Assembly (NCBI GenBank): GCA_947568835.1
Contig: OX387602.1
Location: 3,876,570-3,940,569 of the forward strand
DNA length: 64,000 nt
DNA from: Protonemura montana
Taxonomy: Eukaryota > Arthropoda > Insecta > Plecoptera > Nemouridae
Direction of reading: 5' to 3'
Part shown: piece after piece, positions 1-14,800 of the stretch
How the letters are laid out: the number at the start of each line of letters is the position of its first letter
Numbering within the stretch: the first letter of the stretch is position 1
Made by a program: the position numbers and the translations under genes
Notes under the pieces: model-generated
Told to the model about the DNA's origin: nothing
Databases searched by the model: none
The model's input: only the letters and a program-made list of their open reading frames with translations

Positions 1-1818
1 ACGCTGGTTGGCCGAAATTTCACTCTCCTCGCGCTTCATTTATTTATGTCCGAGCGTCACGTAGACCCCGGGACGCTCGTTATTCTCCCGTGTCATCTTT
101 TTAAATATTGCAGACGAATTGGCCGACGCGCGGTGAAAATAAATCGGGCGCCAGAGTTGAATCAGCAGGCGTCGCCGTGACCTGTCTAATTGAAGTCGAC
201 GCACCGTTTGACCGCTATCCCGTTATGACAGTTATGCTGACAGAAAATGCAGATGTCTTTACTTTTTGCTTGCTTTACAGTTAAAACTAAAAGCCAACGT
301 GCAGTTCGGTGAAACAGTGCATCGAGCAAATATCGTTCTGTCCAATTGTGAACGACATTCCGCTAAATGGTTCGTGATTTTATATGCGACTGTGATCAGG
401 GTTGGACCGGGTTGGGTTCTGTAGGTTCCCCTTACAACAAGTGTTCGCAGTGTAATGCCGGGAGCCGCTCCCACGGCTCGCCTGGCACACGGCTTGATGT
501 CAGTCCTGTTTTATCATAAAGCTGACACTTCCCCTGGGAACATATAAACCGTGCTGCCCGCTTCGCAGCACAGTCTAATCAACCACGGAATGAACGCGCG
601 CTCAAAACTTCAGACGCCAGTTAGTGTTACGCAGAATCGTTAAAATCAGGGTCGTTTCCGTGCGTTTATGTCGGTGAAAATTTCGCATGTAACTTTGTCA
701 AATTTGTGGAGTTGACTCTGAAAGCATAAAATGTATCAGCTATATCCATGCTAACTGCACTGGGCTTCGACGTTAGTTTCAAACTCGCATAACGGGGTGC
801 GAGCGGCGAGTATTTCGCAGTAATGATCGGCCACGTCATTAGATTACCATAAAACAAGAGTTGGCGACGTCGAGAGCTTCCGACGTCGTCGACCACGCAC
901 GGATCAAGACGACGCTCCCTCGCGAAGACGAGGCAAGATCCTAATGAACACAATTGTGCTAGGAGTCGCAGGGGGTCGAGCTGCCGAATCACATTCTAAC
1001 ATGGCGATGGTATCGCGTCGCATCTGTCAAAATCTTATACGTCGGTATATTTAAATTCAGGGGCAGCGCCGCGACGCTCAGGGGCCTGAGCAGACGACGC
1101 CGGGCGTCCAATTTCACGGCGACGCGTTTGCAGAGAGCGCCGGCGCCGTTTCAGCGCAGCGCACGAGATAAGAGATCATTTTTCGACGGGAAATTATCAG
1201 AGTTCAATGAGTCGGCAGTGCTCGCGGGCAAAATAATACTACGAAGAGTTCACTTTTTGATTGCCGAGATACTATATCCTGGGAGTAGCAAAGAAACATC
1301 TAAGAAACTCGTATCCCCGTGAAAACGTATTCAAATCGTTGGAAAATGCCGGGAAACTCGTCTCGGAGATATTTCACATATCCAAATAAATGTCGATCTA
1401 ATGCTAATAGAAAATGATTTATCCCGGATTATATAGATAGACGATGCCGGGCCGCGTTTCGATAATAATGGACTGGCAAGAATAGAATGCGAGATTTGAA
1501 TAACGATGGCGCTGAGCGTGGAAAAGTTTGATGTCGCGCTCGATGTAGTAAGTAGATGGAAATGGATTACTCCTCGTGGATATCGTCAATCTCTTGATGT
1601 ATTTTATTGATCTGATTGCTATGTGGAAACTTCCGGCATTGAATTCCAAACAACACCAACACAACTCGGAGAGAATCTCGCCGACTGCTGCACATTCTGA
1701 AACTTCTCTAACTTCTGTATGTGCTTCACATGACTGAACGTATATGTGTTGTGAACTTAAAGTACTTCGCCGCTGAAATTAAAAACATTCTGTACACTGA
1801 CGATTCCCCCTCCTTCCT

Positions 1819-1833
1819 CCCCCCCCCCCCCCC
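1819..1833. repeat. Poly-C tract, 15 nt
   Basis: A run of 15 C follows a pyrimidine-rich stretch. It is one of about ten G/C homopolymers of at least 10 nt in the window. Confidence 0.9.
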
Positions 1834-4800
1834 TCTCTGCCCTTGTCGACTATCAAGTATGCACACTTGTGTGTTTTCGCTCAGGAAATATCGACACATA
1901 CTTATTGAGCATGGCGTGACGTCGTGTTCGTAAGTTGGAGGGAGGGTGGAGGTGTTTGTTGTTGATGGACGTGTGCGTCCCACCGTCGAATGCTCCTCGC
2001 GTTGCGCCTGCCACTTCGGCAACCCATCGTGGGCGGCTGTGTGGTGGGTTGCCGCCCCTCTCGCATACGTAAAGCACACATCGTGGTCTCTCTCTCTCTC
2101 ACTCGAGCATGTCGGAGTAATTCCACTTGTCGCCTAATATCACTACCTATTCATTTGTTAATAACAGGACTGTGAGATAATCTACTCAATTTTCACTTTA
2201 CCTGCGATAGTTCAAACGTTGCTAGTTGTAGGTGAAATTTTGCTGCGTTTTGTATAAGTTACCGTTTTGTCAATACCTTTGCTGTCAGGCGATTATGGAT
2301 TGCGGCGGTGATTGAGATTGCAATCTTAGCGTCGTCCACCGTTATTTTCTCCAAATGAAGGGTTAACTAGCAAATTGCGTGAGAATTTTCTCACTGACGT
2401 TTAGCCTTGACCTCGAGAATTGAAGCACTGCTTTCGACACTAACTTACGTTGCACCACAGCTTAAAAGTAATTCCCCATTACCGTTTATCTAATCATTAT
2501 CACACCTTAAATTTATTCAACTCGACTTAATTCAGCTCAATTTAGTGCAGTGAACGTCTTTAGAGCGCACGTGAAATCTTCCCGGTCCCACGGGATAATT
2601 CGGTCGGAGAGCCGTTATCTTGGTGTCCCCAAATCTCTTTAATTCGGCAAACGAGCTAATCAAGGCGCTGCGCAGCCTCCGAACGCCGCGCAGAACGCGA
2701 TAAGATATCGGCGCTGGCGGCGCAAGAAAGTGTCGATATCAGCATTCGCATTGCGCTCCGCTTAAATCGCCACTAATGGCGCTGGAACCGAGGAAAAAAA
2801 CTGCAATTAGCCTGGCACTATCGCACCGAACTCTTCCCTTAATGTTGGAGTTGTATTTCCAAGCTCCGGGGTGATACACGGTGCGGCTTCCTTTACACTT
2901 ATGTCGCCCGAAATTCACGGTGGTTTTGATATAAGATTTCTAACGTGGTTCTGCGCCACAATTGATAAGTCACCTTTTCTTTTCGAATGTCATCTTGGAA
3001 AAGCAGAAGTATTTGATGATATTCATTTAGTTTGCTGCGGTTAATTATTACCAAATCACCAGTATCAAGCATGTGCTAATTAAATTCTAGCATAGCAGTC
3101 GAAATTGCTCTGAATATAAATTTAAAACTTTTGTCAACTTTTGTGAATTTTTGTTAGTACCTCGTTGATTTGGAGATACTCCTCCTTGTTGGAATGCTGC
3201 TCACAAATTGCTACTAAATAGGGCGCAGAAAACGCCAGACAGTCGTTGTCAGTCAGCGTAGGGCTTTGGGGGGCGTGTTAGCAGTGATGAGGTGGGCAGG
3301 GCACGCCGAGAGTGCGACATCTAGACAGAAACCCAACGAGTCGAGTACTCCGGAGAGGGTAATTGTTATCTTGGGCGCAAAGACACTGGCGGTATTCGAG
3401 ACACATATCGTAGACGAACTTCTCAAGAAAGAGCGAGATCAGGAAAAGGCGGAGTGCACTTCGCCTCTTGGCCACCGTCCCAATTTACCCCCGTGCAGTG
3501 TACAACCGAAATGTAGTTACTCCTAAACACATATATGTGCACTTACCGTGGTCATACCTTTAAACTTCCTAAGTGTTTTTGAACTAGGATGAAATAGACA
3601 AACTTACTCATATGATATGCGATGCGACGAGAGCGTGCACAAGTTTTAATGAAGCAAAATGGAACTGTGATGAGCGACCTCGATATAGGTGACCGTTTCG
3701 CCCAACTAAACTTAGGTTCGGTCGGTGGTCTCAGCTGAAAGCTGAGTGCAAGTCCTTAATTTAAGGGATGGATATTCTTGCTGAAAGTATGGCTCATGTT
3801 GATGAAGCTACTGTTCTGGGAACAAAGGGTAAAATCGCTCCATCTGAGGATTACCACCTAGTGGAGACATATTTAGTGGCTACTGAGCCTGTGTCGTTTG
3901 GAGGGCGTACATCTTGCCGTGGAGGACTCTTTACATTGCTAGGTCTTGCATGGACGACTTGAAGTCGTGGAGAATGTGTCACGAGCTGCGTAACACTGTT
4001 CAGTACGTAGGAGCTTTGCGAATCAAGCATCACTTACAAACGTGCGCCCGTGGGCATAGATACTCGCGTAAATTGAAAAAGCCATAAATATATCTTTTTT
4101 TATTACACCGGTTACTCTTATTAGAACCGTTATTGAAAAAAATCTGAAACAAGTCGAGTCCATGTCCAAAGCGTGAATGGATTTCTGTGTCATATTTAAA
4201 GCAATCAAGTTTCAGATGTCTAAAACAATTTCAGTCCTGAAGACTTTATGGATCCAATTAAGATCAATTCGTGTTAATCAGCGCATCTGTCAAGTCTCAT
4301 TTGAAATAAATTGTTTAAATAATGTATTATTATGTCAACTTGTTTTACATCGTAAACAATTTCGTGCACACTACAATGCTACTATCGCCAACCTGCGTTT
4401 TTGTTTTTCAATGCAGTCGAGTGTCAGTTTAATACGTGTAATCTCGCAAAGTACCTGCCCGGTTGTTTACAACCTCGCACGCTGTTGTAATTCTGTAATG
4501 TCTGGGATCTCGGCAAAGAGTTTACATGATTCGGGAGTACGACGCTAGAAGCAAGTAGGTTGGTATTTATTCACCTAAATGATTTCTCACGTGCATAGCT
4601 GGATGTTTGCCAGTCGTGCTGTCTGTTTGAATTGTACTTAATTATCTTTCCATTATAGAGTAATTGGTAGAGCATGGTTGACATATTTTCAAGTTTTCTG
4701 CGTTCAATACGGCGACATAATGCGTTCGAAAGCGGAAATGGTGGTTTTTTTTTAAAGAGCGTAATTGTTGAGATTGAGTGATAAATAGCATTCCGTGACA

Positions 4801-5099
4801 ATGTTTTCCTGGTAGCTGTAGGACATCCGGCTCCGCTGAGCGACACCTTATTCTGGTTTTAACTTCGTTTCGTACCGCTGTAGAGAAAACAGGTATTTTA
4901 ATAAAAAAAAACGCATTCATATATATGGGTGCAAGTACTCTAACCCATCGCCATCAAAACGCTAGCTCACTAAAAACGCTTGGAAAAAAAAACAGCGAAA
5001 GCGTAAATGCCGTGAAAGCTTTCGATATTTTAAAAATATATCGCTACCATAACTTCTTATCGGTTAGTTTCAAGCGTCTTTTTTCTACCTGTACGAATC

Positions 5100-5887
5100 G
5101 CAAAGGTTTTAACTCATGCTAAAGAATCGTAACCGTTCGTCAATGCTCGGGCACGTCCGTGCACTCTCGGCAGATTGCTACTCTACAGCCGGCATCAGTG
5201 TTGTTGAATGTTGCCGTTGGTGACGTAGGTAGCTGGCTGGCAAGTGGCAGGTTGCATCGCGTCTTGGCGTCGTAAGCAACAAGTGTGCACTAGAAAAGCC
5301 ATATTTCGAGCTCAGTTTTACAAAATAATACGCGTGTTTGCATCTGAGAGTATTACCTCGCCGTGATACGCGTTGTGCAAAGCGACTGGCCATCAACCCG
5401 TGTGTTCGACCCAAGTTTGAGCGGCTCGAGCCGTTGCTGGTGACAAACCATCGTGTGCAAGGTGTCAGAGGTTGTGCAAGCTGCGTACAGACTTCAAACT
5501 GGCCGCATCGCTAGTCGATTGCGTCGATTTGCTCATTACCCGGCGGCCGAGCGAGTATTTGCCGAGCGTTCGCCAGGAATGCGATCTCGTCGATTGCACC
5601 TGCGGCGTGGATGCGCGCCATAATCCCACGCCCCCCTCGACCGCCGCCCGCTGCCGCCCCCGCCACCGCCGGATCGGCGTTAGCTGTGCATCAGTTAATT
5701 GGCCCGCCGTTTGTGTGCAATCTGAGAGTGTTTAGTGAGCGCCCTATCAATATGATAAGGGACTAATCAGTGGTCGGCGCACTGGGAGAGCATTCCATGT
5801 GAAAGTAGTGCAATGTCCAGCGCGAGCAGATTGAGTTTTGCTTAGGAGGTATTGAACTGAGTGAGCTGATAAGCAACCATCGACAAC
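5100..5887 (+). promoter_or_regulatory. Probable 5' UTR/promoter region of the dlg1 short isoform
   Basis: The roughly 800 bp before the ATG at 5888 are CpG-rich compared with the flanks, especially 5540-5690, and contain no long frame continuous with the first exon. A TATA box is not evident. The region is followed by a clean first coding exon and a canonical donor (gtgagc at 5963). Calling it a promoter/5' UTR is inference from position and composition; the transcription start cannot be placed. Confidence 0.35.
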
Positions 5888-8800
5888 ATGTCAACAAGAC
5901 GTAAAAGAAAACAACAGGATGGTTTTATGAAGAAAGTGTCTTCCCTGTTCAATTTGGATACGGTGAGCAGAGTTTCAATTTCATTCCGTTTACCTTTGGT
6001 CACACCCTCATGCGCGTCTGGCGTAGATTGCCTTATCTTTCCTTGTACCGAAATAAACGGCGAAATTTGGGTCAACTACAAACTTCGACAAATACAAAAA
6101 AATACCAGTGTTGCTTCGAATCGTTGAAAAGTTGAGTAGCTATTAAAATCTGAAAGCAATGGCGCCCGTTTTTTTTTTCCTCTAAGACCGTACAACAAAT
6201 AGCTGGCGTATCCAGCAGCGCCAGGTGCAAATGCACTTTCTTCCCACGCAGCGCACTTAAAGGATGCATTGTCTTTAGCCATAAACAATCGAACGTTTGT
6301 TGGGAGCGGTTGGCTGAAATTCACATCGGAGGCAGATGCATCTACCGTTAGGTAAACCCTAGGCAGGCCGCGGCACGATGCTCTTGCACTCGCGCTGTGC
6401 TCGCCGTGGCCACATCCTCCAACCCAGCCGCGCCGGTTTCTCCGCCGAGTGTCGACCGCACGCCCCACAGGCCACGGCCGGGTGTCTGTGCCGAAACCTG
6501 CGACGCTCATCTGCATACCTTAGCCAACAGAGCAGACGTGGCCATGCCTGGCCCGTGTGACATGCCTTGGGCTGGTCTTCGTTGGCTGCGTCGCCCGGTT
6601 CGGTTCCCGGGCAGGGCAGCTCGGGCGTGACTGCGATCTGTCACCAGCGCTCGCCTGCACTAACCTGCACGAGCTGGCGTACTCGACGATGTTGCAATCC
6701 TAGTCTCCGTGTAGCTCTGGTACCTACCTCTGGCTAGTTAGTACCTACGCGCAGTTTGGGCAGGGCCTTTCACGTGCTAATGAAAAACAATCACAAACGA
6801 ATGAGAGATGAATGTGTATTCTGTATGACTTTGCGAAGGGCTATTTGCTGATGAGGAAACAGTCTTTTATGGTGCCGGGCAATTCGTATGTCGCGAATTG
6901 GGGGGGGGGCTTTCGTTTCTGGTTTGTTGGCAATGTGTGAAAGTTCGACGATGCAAGGCGACGGCTTGCGACGCCGGCGTTCGGTGCGAGGCGTCCCGAC
7001 GCTGAGGATCAAGGTGGGGGGGGGGGGGGGGGGGGAGACAGAATTTACGATGATTTGAATCCAACTAAATCCTAACTGTACGATACCAACTTCCAAATGA
7101 GACCGGACACGGAATAATCAACTCCAATTAAACTAGACCGCGCGAGTGCGCCAGTATTGATTGCATTTCCGTTATTACGACATTAATTATTTCACTTCCT
7201 AGTTCGTATACCAATATCGCGAGTTGCGAGTTTGTAACCTTCATTACCGAAACTTCTTGCAGCGGGAATTGGGAGAGTTTATATTCGCGAGTGATATGTG
7301 GACGAATTAAAAGCTCTCGGAAATCCTGTGAGAAAATCCCTATATTTCCTTACAAAGTATTTTAGTTTATTTTCTGGCAAAATTCATCCTCAACCATTTC
7401 CCCTTTCGTGCTATTCTAGTGTCTTTCACAGACCGCGGTGACACGCTTTCAAGCATCGTGCTTTATCCCACTTCTTTTCACTTCTGTTATTATATCGCAT
7501 CAGCTCATCTGTAAAGTAATTTCTTTTAGTGACTTGACTGGAATAAAAGAAGCCCAGCCACTTACAGCGAGAAAAGACTTGACGCTTGTAACTTGTGTAA
7601 GTGGAGACTGCCCCAGTCGTCTCAAGTTGCCATCGTTGTGAAAAATGTTTGCCTTGAATCAGCAAATACGTCTGATACCTACCTCGTAACGCTATTTTCT
7701 TTTCAAATATATTTCAAAAAATCACTCTGAGCTATCTAGAACTTTGTATTTAGCAAGCCGTGCGCAATTAGTGGAGGGTGCGTGGACCAAGATGGAATTT
7801 GTTCGAGAAGCGACGCTAAATCGCCGATATAAAAGGCGTCCTGTCTTTTCCCGCGATTTGTCCCCCAGGGGAAATCTCTGCGGTTTCTGGACGCGAGCTG
7901 ACGCGGTCAGAGGCGCCGACGGGCGCCTCTCAAGAGACGTCTCCTCGCAGTCTGTCGTTAGCATAAAGCCGCTGTCGTCGGCCACGGCACGCCGACGCCG
8001 ACGTCGCTTCATTTACATGTGGTCCTGTTTTATCCACACATCCTCTGGTCCCACCACTAGTTGTGTGCATGCTGTTCAAAGCATGGACGCTCTATAATAA
8101 CACATTAACGAATAACACACGGCCTGAGTAGATTGATCATTTGCTATCCTGGCAATATGCACTCGAAGTAAAATACGTATCTTTTTATTAAAAACAACAC
8201 TACAACCGTCTCAAAAATTGATGTCCGCGTTTGGGCATCAATTTTTGAGACGGTTGTAGTGTTGTTGATAATAAAATACCCCGCGCATTGCAAGCGTTTG
8301 CAATTTAAATAAGATTTCATCCTAATAAAATAAATCTCGTTAGGACGAATGGTATCATTATATTTGAGCACACCTTCAAAAGCTCGCCGACTGCCAGGGG
8401 GTTCAAAGTGGGATTATCTCACTCGTACTGCGCACGTTTACCCGATTGATTTTCAGTCTCCAAATTACAGAACAAAGTTATTTGGTCCGCCCCCCCCCCC
8501 CCCCCTCTCTCTCTCACTAATAAATCGTCCCTCCTGATTAGCAAGCTGCGAATGATAGCGATTCCCTCGCTGGTAACAGCTTGGCGGCCGGCTGGTCATC
8601 GCAGAAGTGTTGCCGTCTAATCGCTAAGCCTCTTTGCCGACTCGGAAAATTCAATTTCCCGAACAGATTATCCGCTCCACCCGTCGGATCGAGGCCGCCG
8701 ATTTGCATCGCCATCGACGCGGGATGCGGACGTCCAGCAATGAAGATTGCATTACACGGCCACTCCCCAATTAAAAAAAATTGCTGCTCATTTGATTACG

Positions 8801-11800
8801 CCATTCGTGCCAGCGTGGACATTTCTACCAACAATAGCTGGAAGCAAATAAAAAAATACTGACACGCTGCACAATGCAGTCTATGGGCCCGTGCACGTCA
8901 GCTTCTTATGTTCCATCGCAATTTGAGTGCCTGTCATTCTAGGTTGAATCCCGCTGATAGTTAGGAGTGTTCTATTGTGGCTTAGGGAGGCTTCTGATTT
9001 AATTGACCCGTGATAATGTAATGAACTCTGTGTACCGAGATCCAGTACCGGAACCATTGCCAGTACTATCGCGACCGTTGGACACCGCGGGGCTGAAAAA
9101 TAGCTGGATTTGTATTGAAGGAATTACGGGGCGAAAGTAAACGAGAAGTTAATGGTCTACACGGCTTGGAAAAACGACCCGCCATTTGTTTACCTTTGGG
9201 ATACGACTTCGCTGAGCTGCGAGGAAATGTAGCACATTTGTAACGCGGGGTTGTATAGCCGGCAACCAGCCGACGCCTCGGGTATGGGCTACGCACGCGG
9301 TGTTTTTGTGCTGCTAGAGGCAAGAGGATCGAGCTACAGGCATACAAGGGATTACCATTAGCCAGACTACTTCTTATTGGAAGGCTGTGTTCATTCTTTT
9401 CACAATCTTTTGTTTGTTTTTGGAGTGCGGCAACGAAATATCTACAAGCCGAATGGCGTGTGTCAAAAGCGGAAAGCTCGCGATGAAAAAAGAGCCCTTC
9501 CCCCTCCTCACCCCTCCGAAAAAACCATCGTCATACATGGGATTACCGTTTCATCTTTGATGTCGAACTGTTGAATCATCGGTCGGATCAACCGATTCCA
9601 GATAATGTTTCGCTTTTGAAAAGCGCAAAGTGCAATGTAGGTCATGCCGCAGCGCTATCACAAAAGAGCTGACTTTTCCCCGTTGATAACAAGAGAAAGA
9701 AACACCGTGAATTATGGCCACTTGAAGTTTTCCAAATACTCGCTGCGATATTGTTCTTGTCTCACGTTCAACGTGTGTGTGAGCTATCAGCGGGGGCTCA
9801 AAGGCGATGCAACACCTTGTTTTTACTGGGCGTCGGGGGGTGGGTGGGCGTCCTTCCCTCTTTGGCAACACTATCTTCTTGCTAGGGGTGGCTGACAGGG
9901 GGACCCAGGTGTTGTATTAATGAGGCAATATCTCACCACCGTGCCGTTGAGCACTTGGGCTTGGAGAGCTCTCGGGGGCGATATGGCGGCCCATTCCAGG
10001 GCCTCTAAGACGCTCCGTTATCAATAACCACGGGCGCGCGGACTGCCCCCTGTGGAACAGTTTAACAATTACCACGGTTCATTAATTGACTAGGCGAGGC
10101 GTGCCAGTGATGCATTACTTTGTTCTATTTTCATCGTGGCTAGCAATTGGCATTAATTTGTAGCTCGGTTCATGACCACTCGTTCCCCAGGCTCCAATCG
10201 GGAATCTACCGAGCTGAATTACCCTGTGGGCAGCAGCCAATCTAAAGTTTTACCAAAAAAAAAAAAAATTTTTTTCGTCATTTTTCAGCCTTTTCTGGCT
10301 GACAATTTCATTCTGCTTCTACGGATGCGGGTTTCTAATAAAGAGTCACATTCCGAGATTACTATATTTGTTCTGTTGTGTGATACAGATTGTATATAAA
10401 ACTTGCCCGACTTTACAATGTGTACAAGTAGCATGACATTACATTTCAACTAGCATGTTGTCATCTATATAAACATTCCCCAGCCAAACAGCGTGGCCAC
10501 CCCACTTGTGCCGTCACACCCGTGTGCGCGTACAAAGGCAGGTACTGATTGTGCATTTCATTTGTTCCAGGCGCACACCCCGCTCCTGGCCGGCGACACA
10601 AAACATGTGAGTACACTCTCTGTGACGTCACTTGTCCACACCCGACTAGCTCCGAAACAAATGAACACACGCGCTCTCGCGGCCCGCGAGCACTGACAGA
10701 GATGTTTCATACGCGCAGTGCATTTAGCGCATTAGCAAACTCGACGCTGCAGCCGGGACCTGTCCGATGCTAATTGCAGTGTTGTTTGATTACACCTCCA
10801 CGGCAGGCTTTATTCATGAGGCAGACTGGCCGGGCGCTCGTCGTTTGTTACTGTCGACCACGTGGCATAATTAGTGATGATAACCAATAATCAATATATT
10901 GGCCGGTAATCTGTTCGAAGCGGTTTTCAAAATAAACGCACTCAACAGTGGGACGCGAGCTTTGAATCACCTTTTGGGTCACTTGCACAATGGAGCTGGT
11001 CAAATGAAATCTCTTGTCCGGCTCCAAGCAGAAACCAGATGGCGTCGCGACCTTTGCTCGTGTGTCACGCCGCTTGGCGTTTCCGTCTTCCCGGGTTCGC
11101 GAGACTCGCCACTCGGGATCTGGAGCCGAGATGCGGGAAAAGCCCTTCGCACATGTGGCGCTCTCAGCAGCCAGCCAGGGATTCGTCTCCTGTCTGATTT
11201 CACCCGGCAATTTCGTGTTATATTGCCGCTATAAAACATGAAATAAATAAATCTGAGATAAAAGGAAACGAAAGAGGAATCCACAGTAAAAACTTTTCTG
11301 CAGACGTCATATATAGAGAGTTTTATTGAACGCCAGGGCGGATGAATATTGTGGTTTATTGAAAATCCGGAATTTTGCATTTTGAGTGTTTGCTCCGCGG
11401 GCCGTTTCGTTCGTAGATTTTCTCTGACAAAGCGAATGCCTGAAAACGCACATCTCTGAACTCTAAACAATGAGTTTTGCCCGTGCACGCGCCCCTGTTT
11501 TGCCCGAGGGGGTGGGGTGAACGCGATCTCTGTGCTGAACGGCGTCCTTGTCCCGGTAGCAGGTGAACGGCGACGGGGAATGGGAGTACGAGGAGATCCT
11601 GCTGGAGCGCGGCGGCTCGGGGCTGGGGTTCAGCATCGCGGGCGGCACCGACAACCCCCACATCGGCGATGACACCGCCATCTACATCACCAAGCTGATT
11701 GGAGGAGGCGCCGCGGCGGCTGATGGACGCCTCAAGGTCAACGACACGATCCTCCAGGTGAACGATGTCACCGTCGTCGATGTGCCGCACGCTGCCGCCG

Positions 11801-14800
11801 TCGACGCTCTGAAACGCGCGGGAAATGAAGTCCGACTGGTGAGTGGAACGCCATGCACTTTTAACTGTCACCCTCCATTGCTACTCGAAAGCGAATTCCT
11901 AGCTTACTAAAGAAATCAATGTCTATTTTAACTGCGTGTTATTGGCAGTTGCATGGCCCAAAGGCGCTCAAAAATGGAAAGACAGAAGTGGTACCCCCCC
12001 CCCCCCCCTCTTAATACTCTGAAAAATCCGAATTTCATAAAACTAGCTGCAAACCGTAACAATAAAAGGATTGATAACCACAATGTTTCTATGAGTATAA
12101 GCAAACCATGATGATGAGGATTATTGAGAGCATTCTCAATAATGGCACGACCATGGTCTCTTGACCGGCTGTACGTCCCATTTCCACGGTGTCAGCGCCT
12201 CCGGACCTTTGCATGAGCGTCCGACGCCATTAGCGGGCGCCGCTTGTCTAACCTTCGGCCCCGTGTTCGCGCCAGTACGTGAGAAGACGACGCAATACCG
12301 GCGGTGGCGGCGGCGGCAACATGCAGCTGATCGAGATCGAGTTGCTGAAGGGGACCAAGGGCCTGGGCTTCAGCATCGCAGGCGGCATCGGTAACCAGCA
12401 CATCCCTGGCGACAACGGCATCTACGTGACGAAGGTGATGGACGGCGGCGCCGCCGAGATCGACGGCCGTCTCGTGGTAGGCGACAAGCTTGTCGCCGTG
12501 CGGAACACTACGGTGAGTGCACTTTCTTGGGGTAACGAAGCGCGCATTCGGGCTACTGACGAATGGGTTTCATTTACTGGCTCACAGTTGTCTTGCAGGA
12601 AACTCCACTGGACGAATTGCGTCCATGTGTATTTTTTTTCACTGTGACAGAGTGGCTTTGGCACTGTTCAGTCAGCTGTTGTAGTTGTGAATCCAGCAAG
12701 TAGAGGATCACGACCGGTGGATGAAGGTTTTTGCAAAAAGGCTGCATGGCGAACAGGAGTTCGCGAGAAAATCTTTGTAAATATTTATCACGCCTTCCTG
12801 CTGCGAGAAGATTACGTCTCCGAATGTTCTTCCACCATTTTGTAGAAGTTCTGACATGTAATCAGAAGCCACAGGCTCGATCCGCAAGTCGGCGAACTCT
12901 GACTCGGCTAGCGGCGGGCGGACTTTTCCCCCAATAGAATGGTTTATGCAGCGAGCCGGATATGAATTGCAAACAAGGGGTTATCACTGAGAAGGGGTAA
13001 GACAGATGTTAATGCGACGCTATCTGATCGCGCAGTTCGAAAATTGGAAACTGAGGAAAACGTTTAAAACCGTTTGCTATGGCTTTCCTTTCTTTGCTCC
13101 CGCCCGCGACGACCGTATCTTCCGAATGAGAATAAAGGGTTGAAATTCCGTGCAACTTCCCGGCGACTATTTACAAAATAAAATACGAAAAGAATCGCTT
13201 TTCAGTTTCCGCACACAGCCGCGATATTGGCGGTATCAGCTTGAACTGTATGCACCCGGGTTTTCGTTTGCAATACTCCTTTTGTGAACTTCTTTATTGA
13301 CTTCGTAAAAAAGTGTCCGCCTCTAATGACATACAACAGGCGCTATAAAGTAAGCTTTACGGCACTTTTGACATGGTTTGCAATCATCTCCGCTTCGCTT
13401 CTAATGGTCATTCGGGTCCGCTATCTGTCCGGCGATGACAAGCCCTTGAATAGCTCTCAAAATAGCGCGAGGAAAAATAGCGGCCTCGCTCACATGTCTG
13501 TTGTCGGCCGGACAAACATCTCCTAACTGGCAGATCATGAAAAATGGATTCATTTTCCTCCGTCACTTTCCTTCCTGGCCTTCGTCTCGCAGCCATTTCT
13601 CGAACACGTCGCTCCTTCCCGTTCCATCCCGCTCGACCCAGGATCTTTCCTCGCGGGAAAGAATGATATCTTGATGGAAAGACGGCGCGTTGGCTGTTTA
13701 TATATTTTCCGGAGACTTCTTCTGCTTTTGGCCAAGCATCTTGGGGGATGAGGCTAAGTATGTAATTTTTGAAAATAACCGCCTGCTTTATCTTCCGACC
13801 TCCGCCCATATTTCAGTTTGTATTAGAATTTGCGTGAGAGAGAAAAGAATCAGCGATTTTATTTTTCAAGCACAGCCGTTCAACTTATAATATACAAAGA
13901 TAATAGCTCGAAATCATACTCTGGTCCCAAATTCTCGGATAGAAATGGAGCCTAGGTGCGGTGACTGAAACTGTCACGTAACGACTTGAGATCAAGCCAA
14001 ATGTAAGTTGCCATTCTCGAACCTTTGGCGCCGTCCACAGCACGGGGACCGCAACCTGGAGAACGTGACGCACGAGGAGGCCGTCGCGACGCTCAAGGCG
14101 ACGCACGAGCGCGTCGTGCTGATCGTCGGCAAGCTGGATCACCCCTATCTTCCGCCACCATCGCCGTCGCCCACGCGGGGGAACGACAATGGCACTCCCC
14201 CTCCCTTACGTGAGTACCCGTTGATTTGGGTATGCATTTATGCACCTTGGTCTCGATGAACGTCAATGTCTCTACAGCCAATTCCAGTCTAAAACCGTTG
14301 ACTTCGTCATACTGTAATGGCAAACTAAATTTATACTAATGAAGTTAACAGATGAGTACGCAAATCCCGCAATCCACCTGTTCTTGAACGCGGTACAAAT
14401 TAATTAATTTCGTCCTGTGAAACGCATGTGACAAGTATGTTACCTATGTGCGTAATGTGTCAAAATGTCAAGTTCAATCGAGATAATTGAGTAGCACAGA
14501 GGTCCAACTTGCTGGCTGGCCCTATACCAGACCGCGCCCGGAGCAGGAAAGTATTAGCTTTGACGTTTGTGTTCTGCCCTGCAGCCTCCCTGGAGCAGAT
14601 GCCCTACAGCGAGCCTTTGAACGCGGCGCTTGCATTGCAGTCATCCACCCCACGCGCTGTCAGCGAAGAAGACATCTCACGGTGAGCATGCTGCCCTATC
14701 TCCTAATCCTGCGGGCTGTTGTGCTAAGTGCTGCTTAGATTTATTGACTGGTCATGATAATACAAATCATCAGGGTCTAGTTACACTCTTTAAAAGTACC

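Larger units (their letters stand above)
1..5887. other. Upstream/5' region of dlg1, no recognised gene
   Basis: I see no coding exon here on either strand; the open frames are short and resemble no family I know. Composition alternates between AT-rich DNA and CpG-rich patches around 880-1180, 1970-2060, 2640-2770 and 5500-5720. The last patch lies just before the dlg1 ATG and probably holds the 5' UTR and promoter of the isoform starting at 5888. A C-tract lies at 1819-1833 and a short TC repeat near 2090. The L27-domain exons of the long dlg isoform were looked for and not found. Confidence 0.6.
5963..11562 (+). other. dlg1 intron 1 (5.6 kb), no nested gene seen
   Basis: This intron separates the 25-residue N-terminal exon from the PDZ1 exon. 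It contains G/C tracts (6900-6909, 7016-7035, 8490-8505), a perfect 31-bp hairpin at 8193-8266, and GC-rich islands near 6380-6660 and 7780-8010. Open frames in it have no recognisable domains. A large first intron would be a natural place for isoform-specific promoters and enhancers, but none can be demonstrated. Confidence 0.6.

Noticed and set aside
7744..8097. 117-codon + frame in dlg1 intron 1
   Set aside because: The protein is an Arg-rich low-complexity mix resembling nothing, and an overlapping - frame is equally open.
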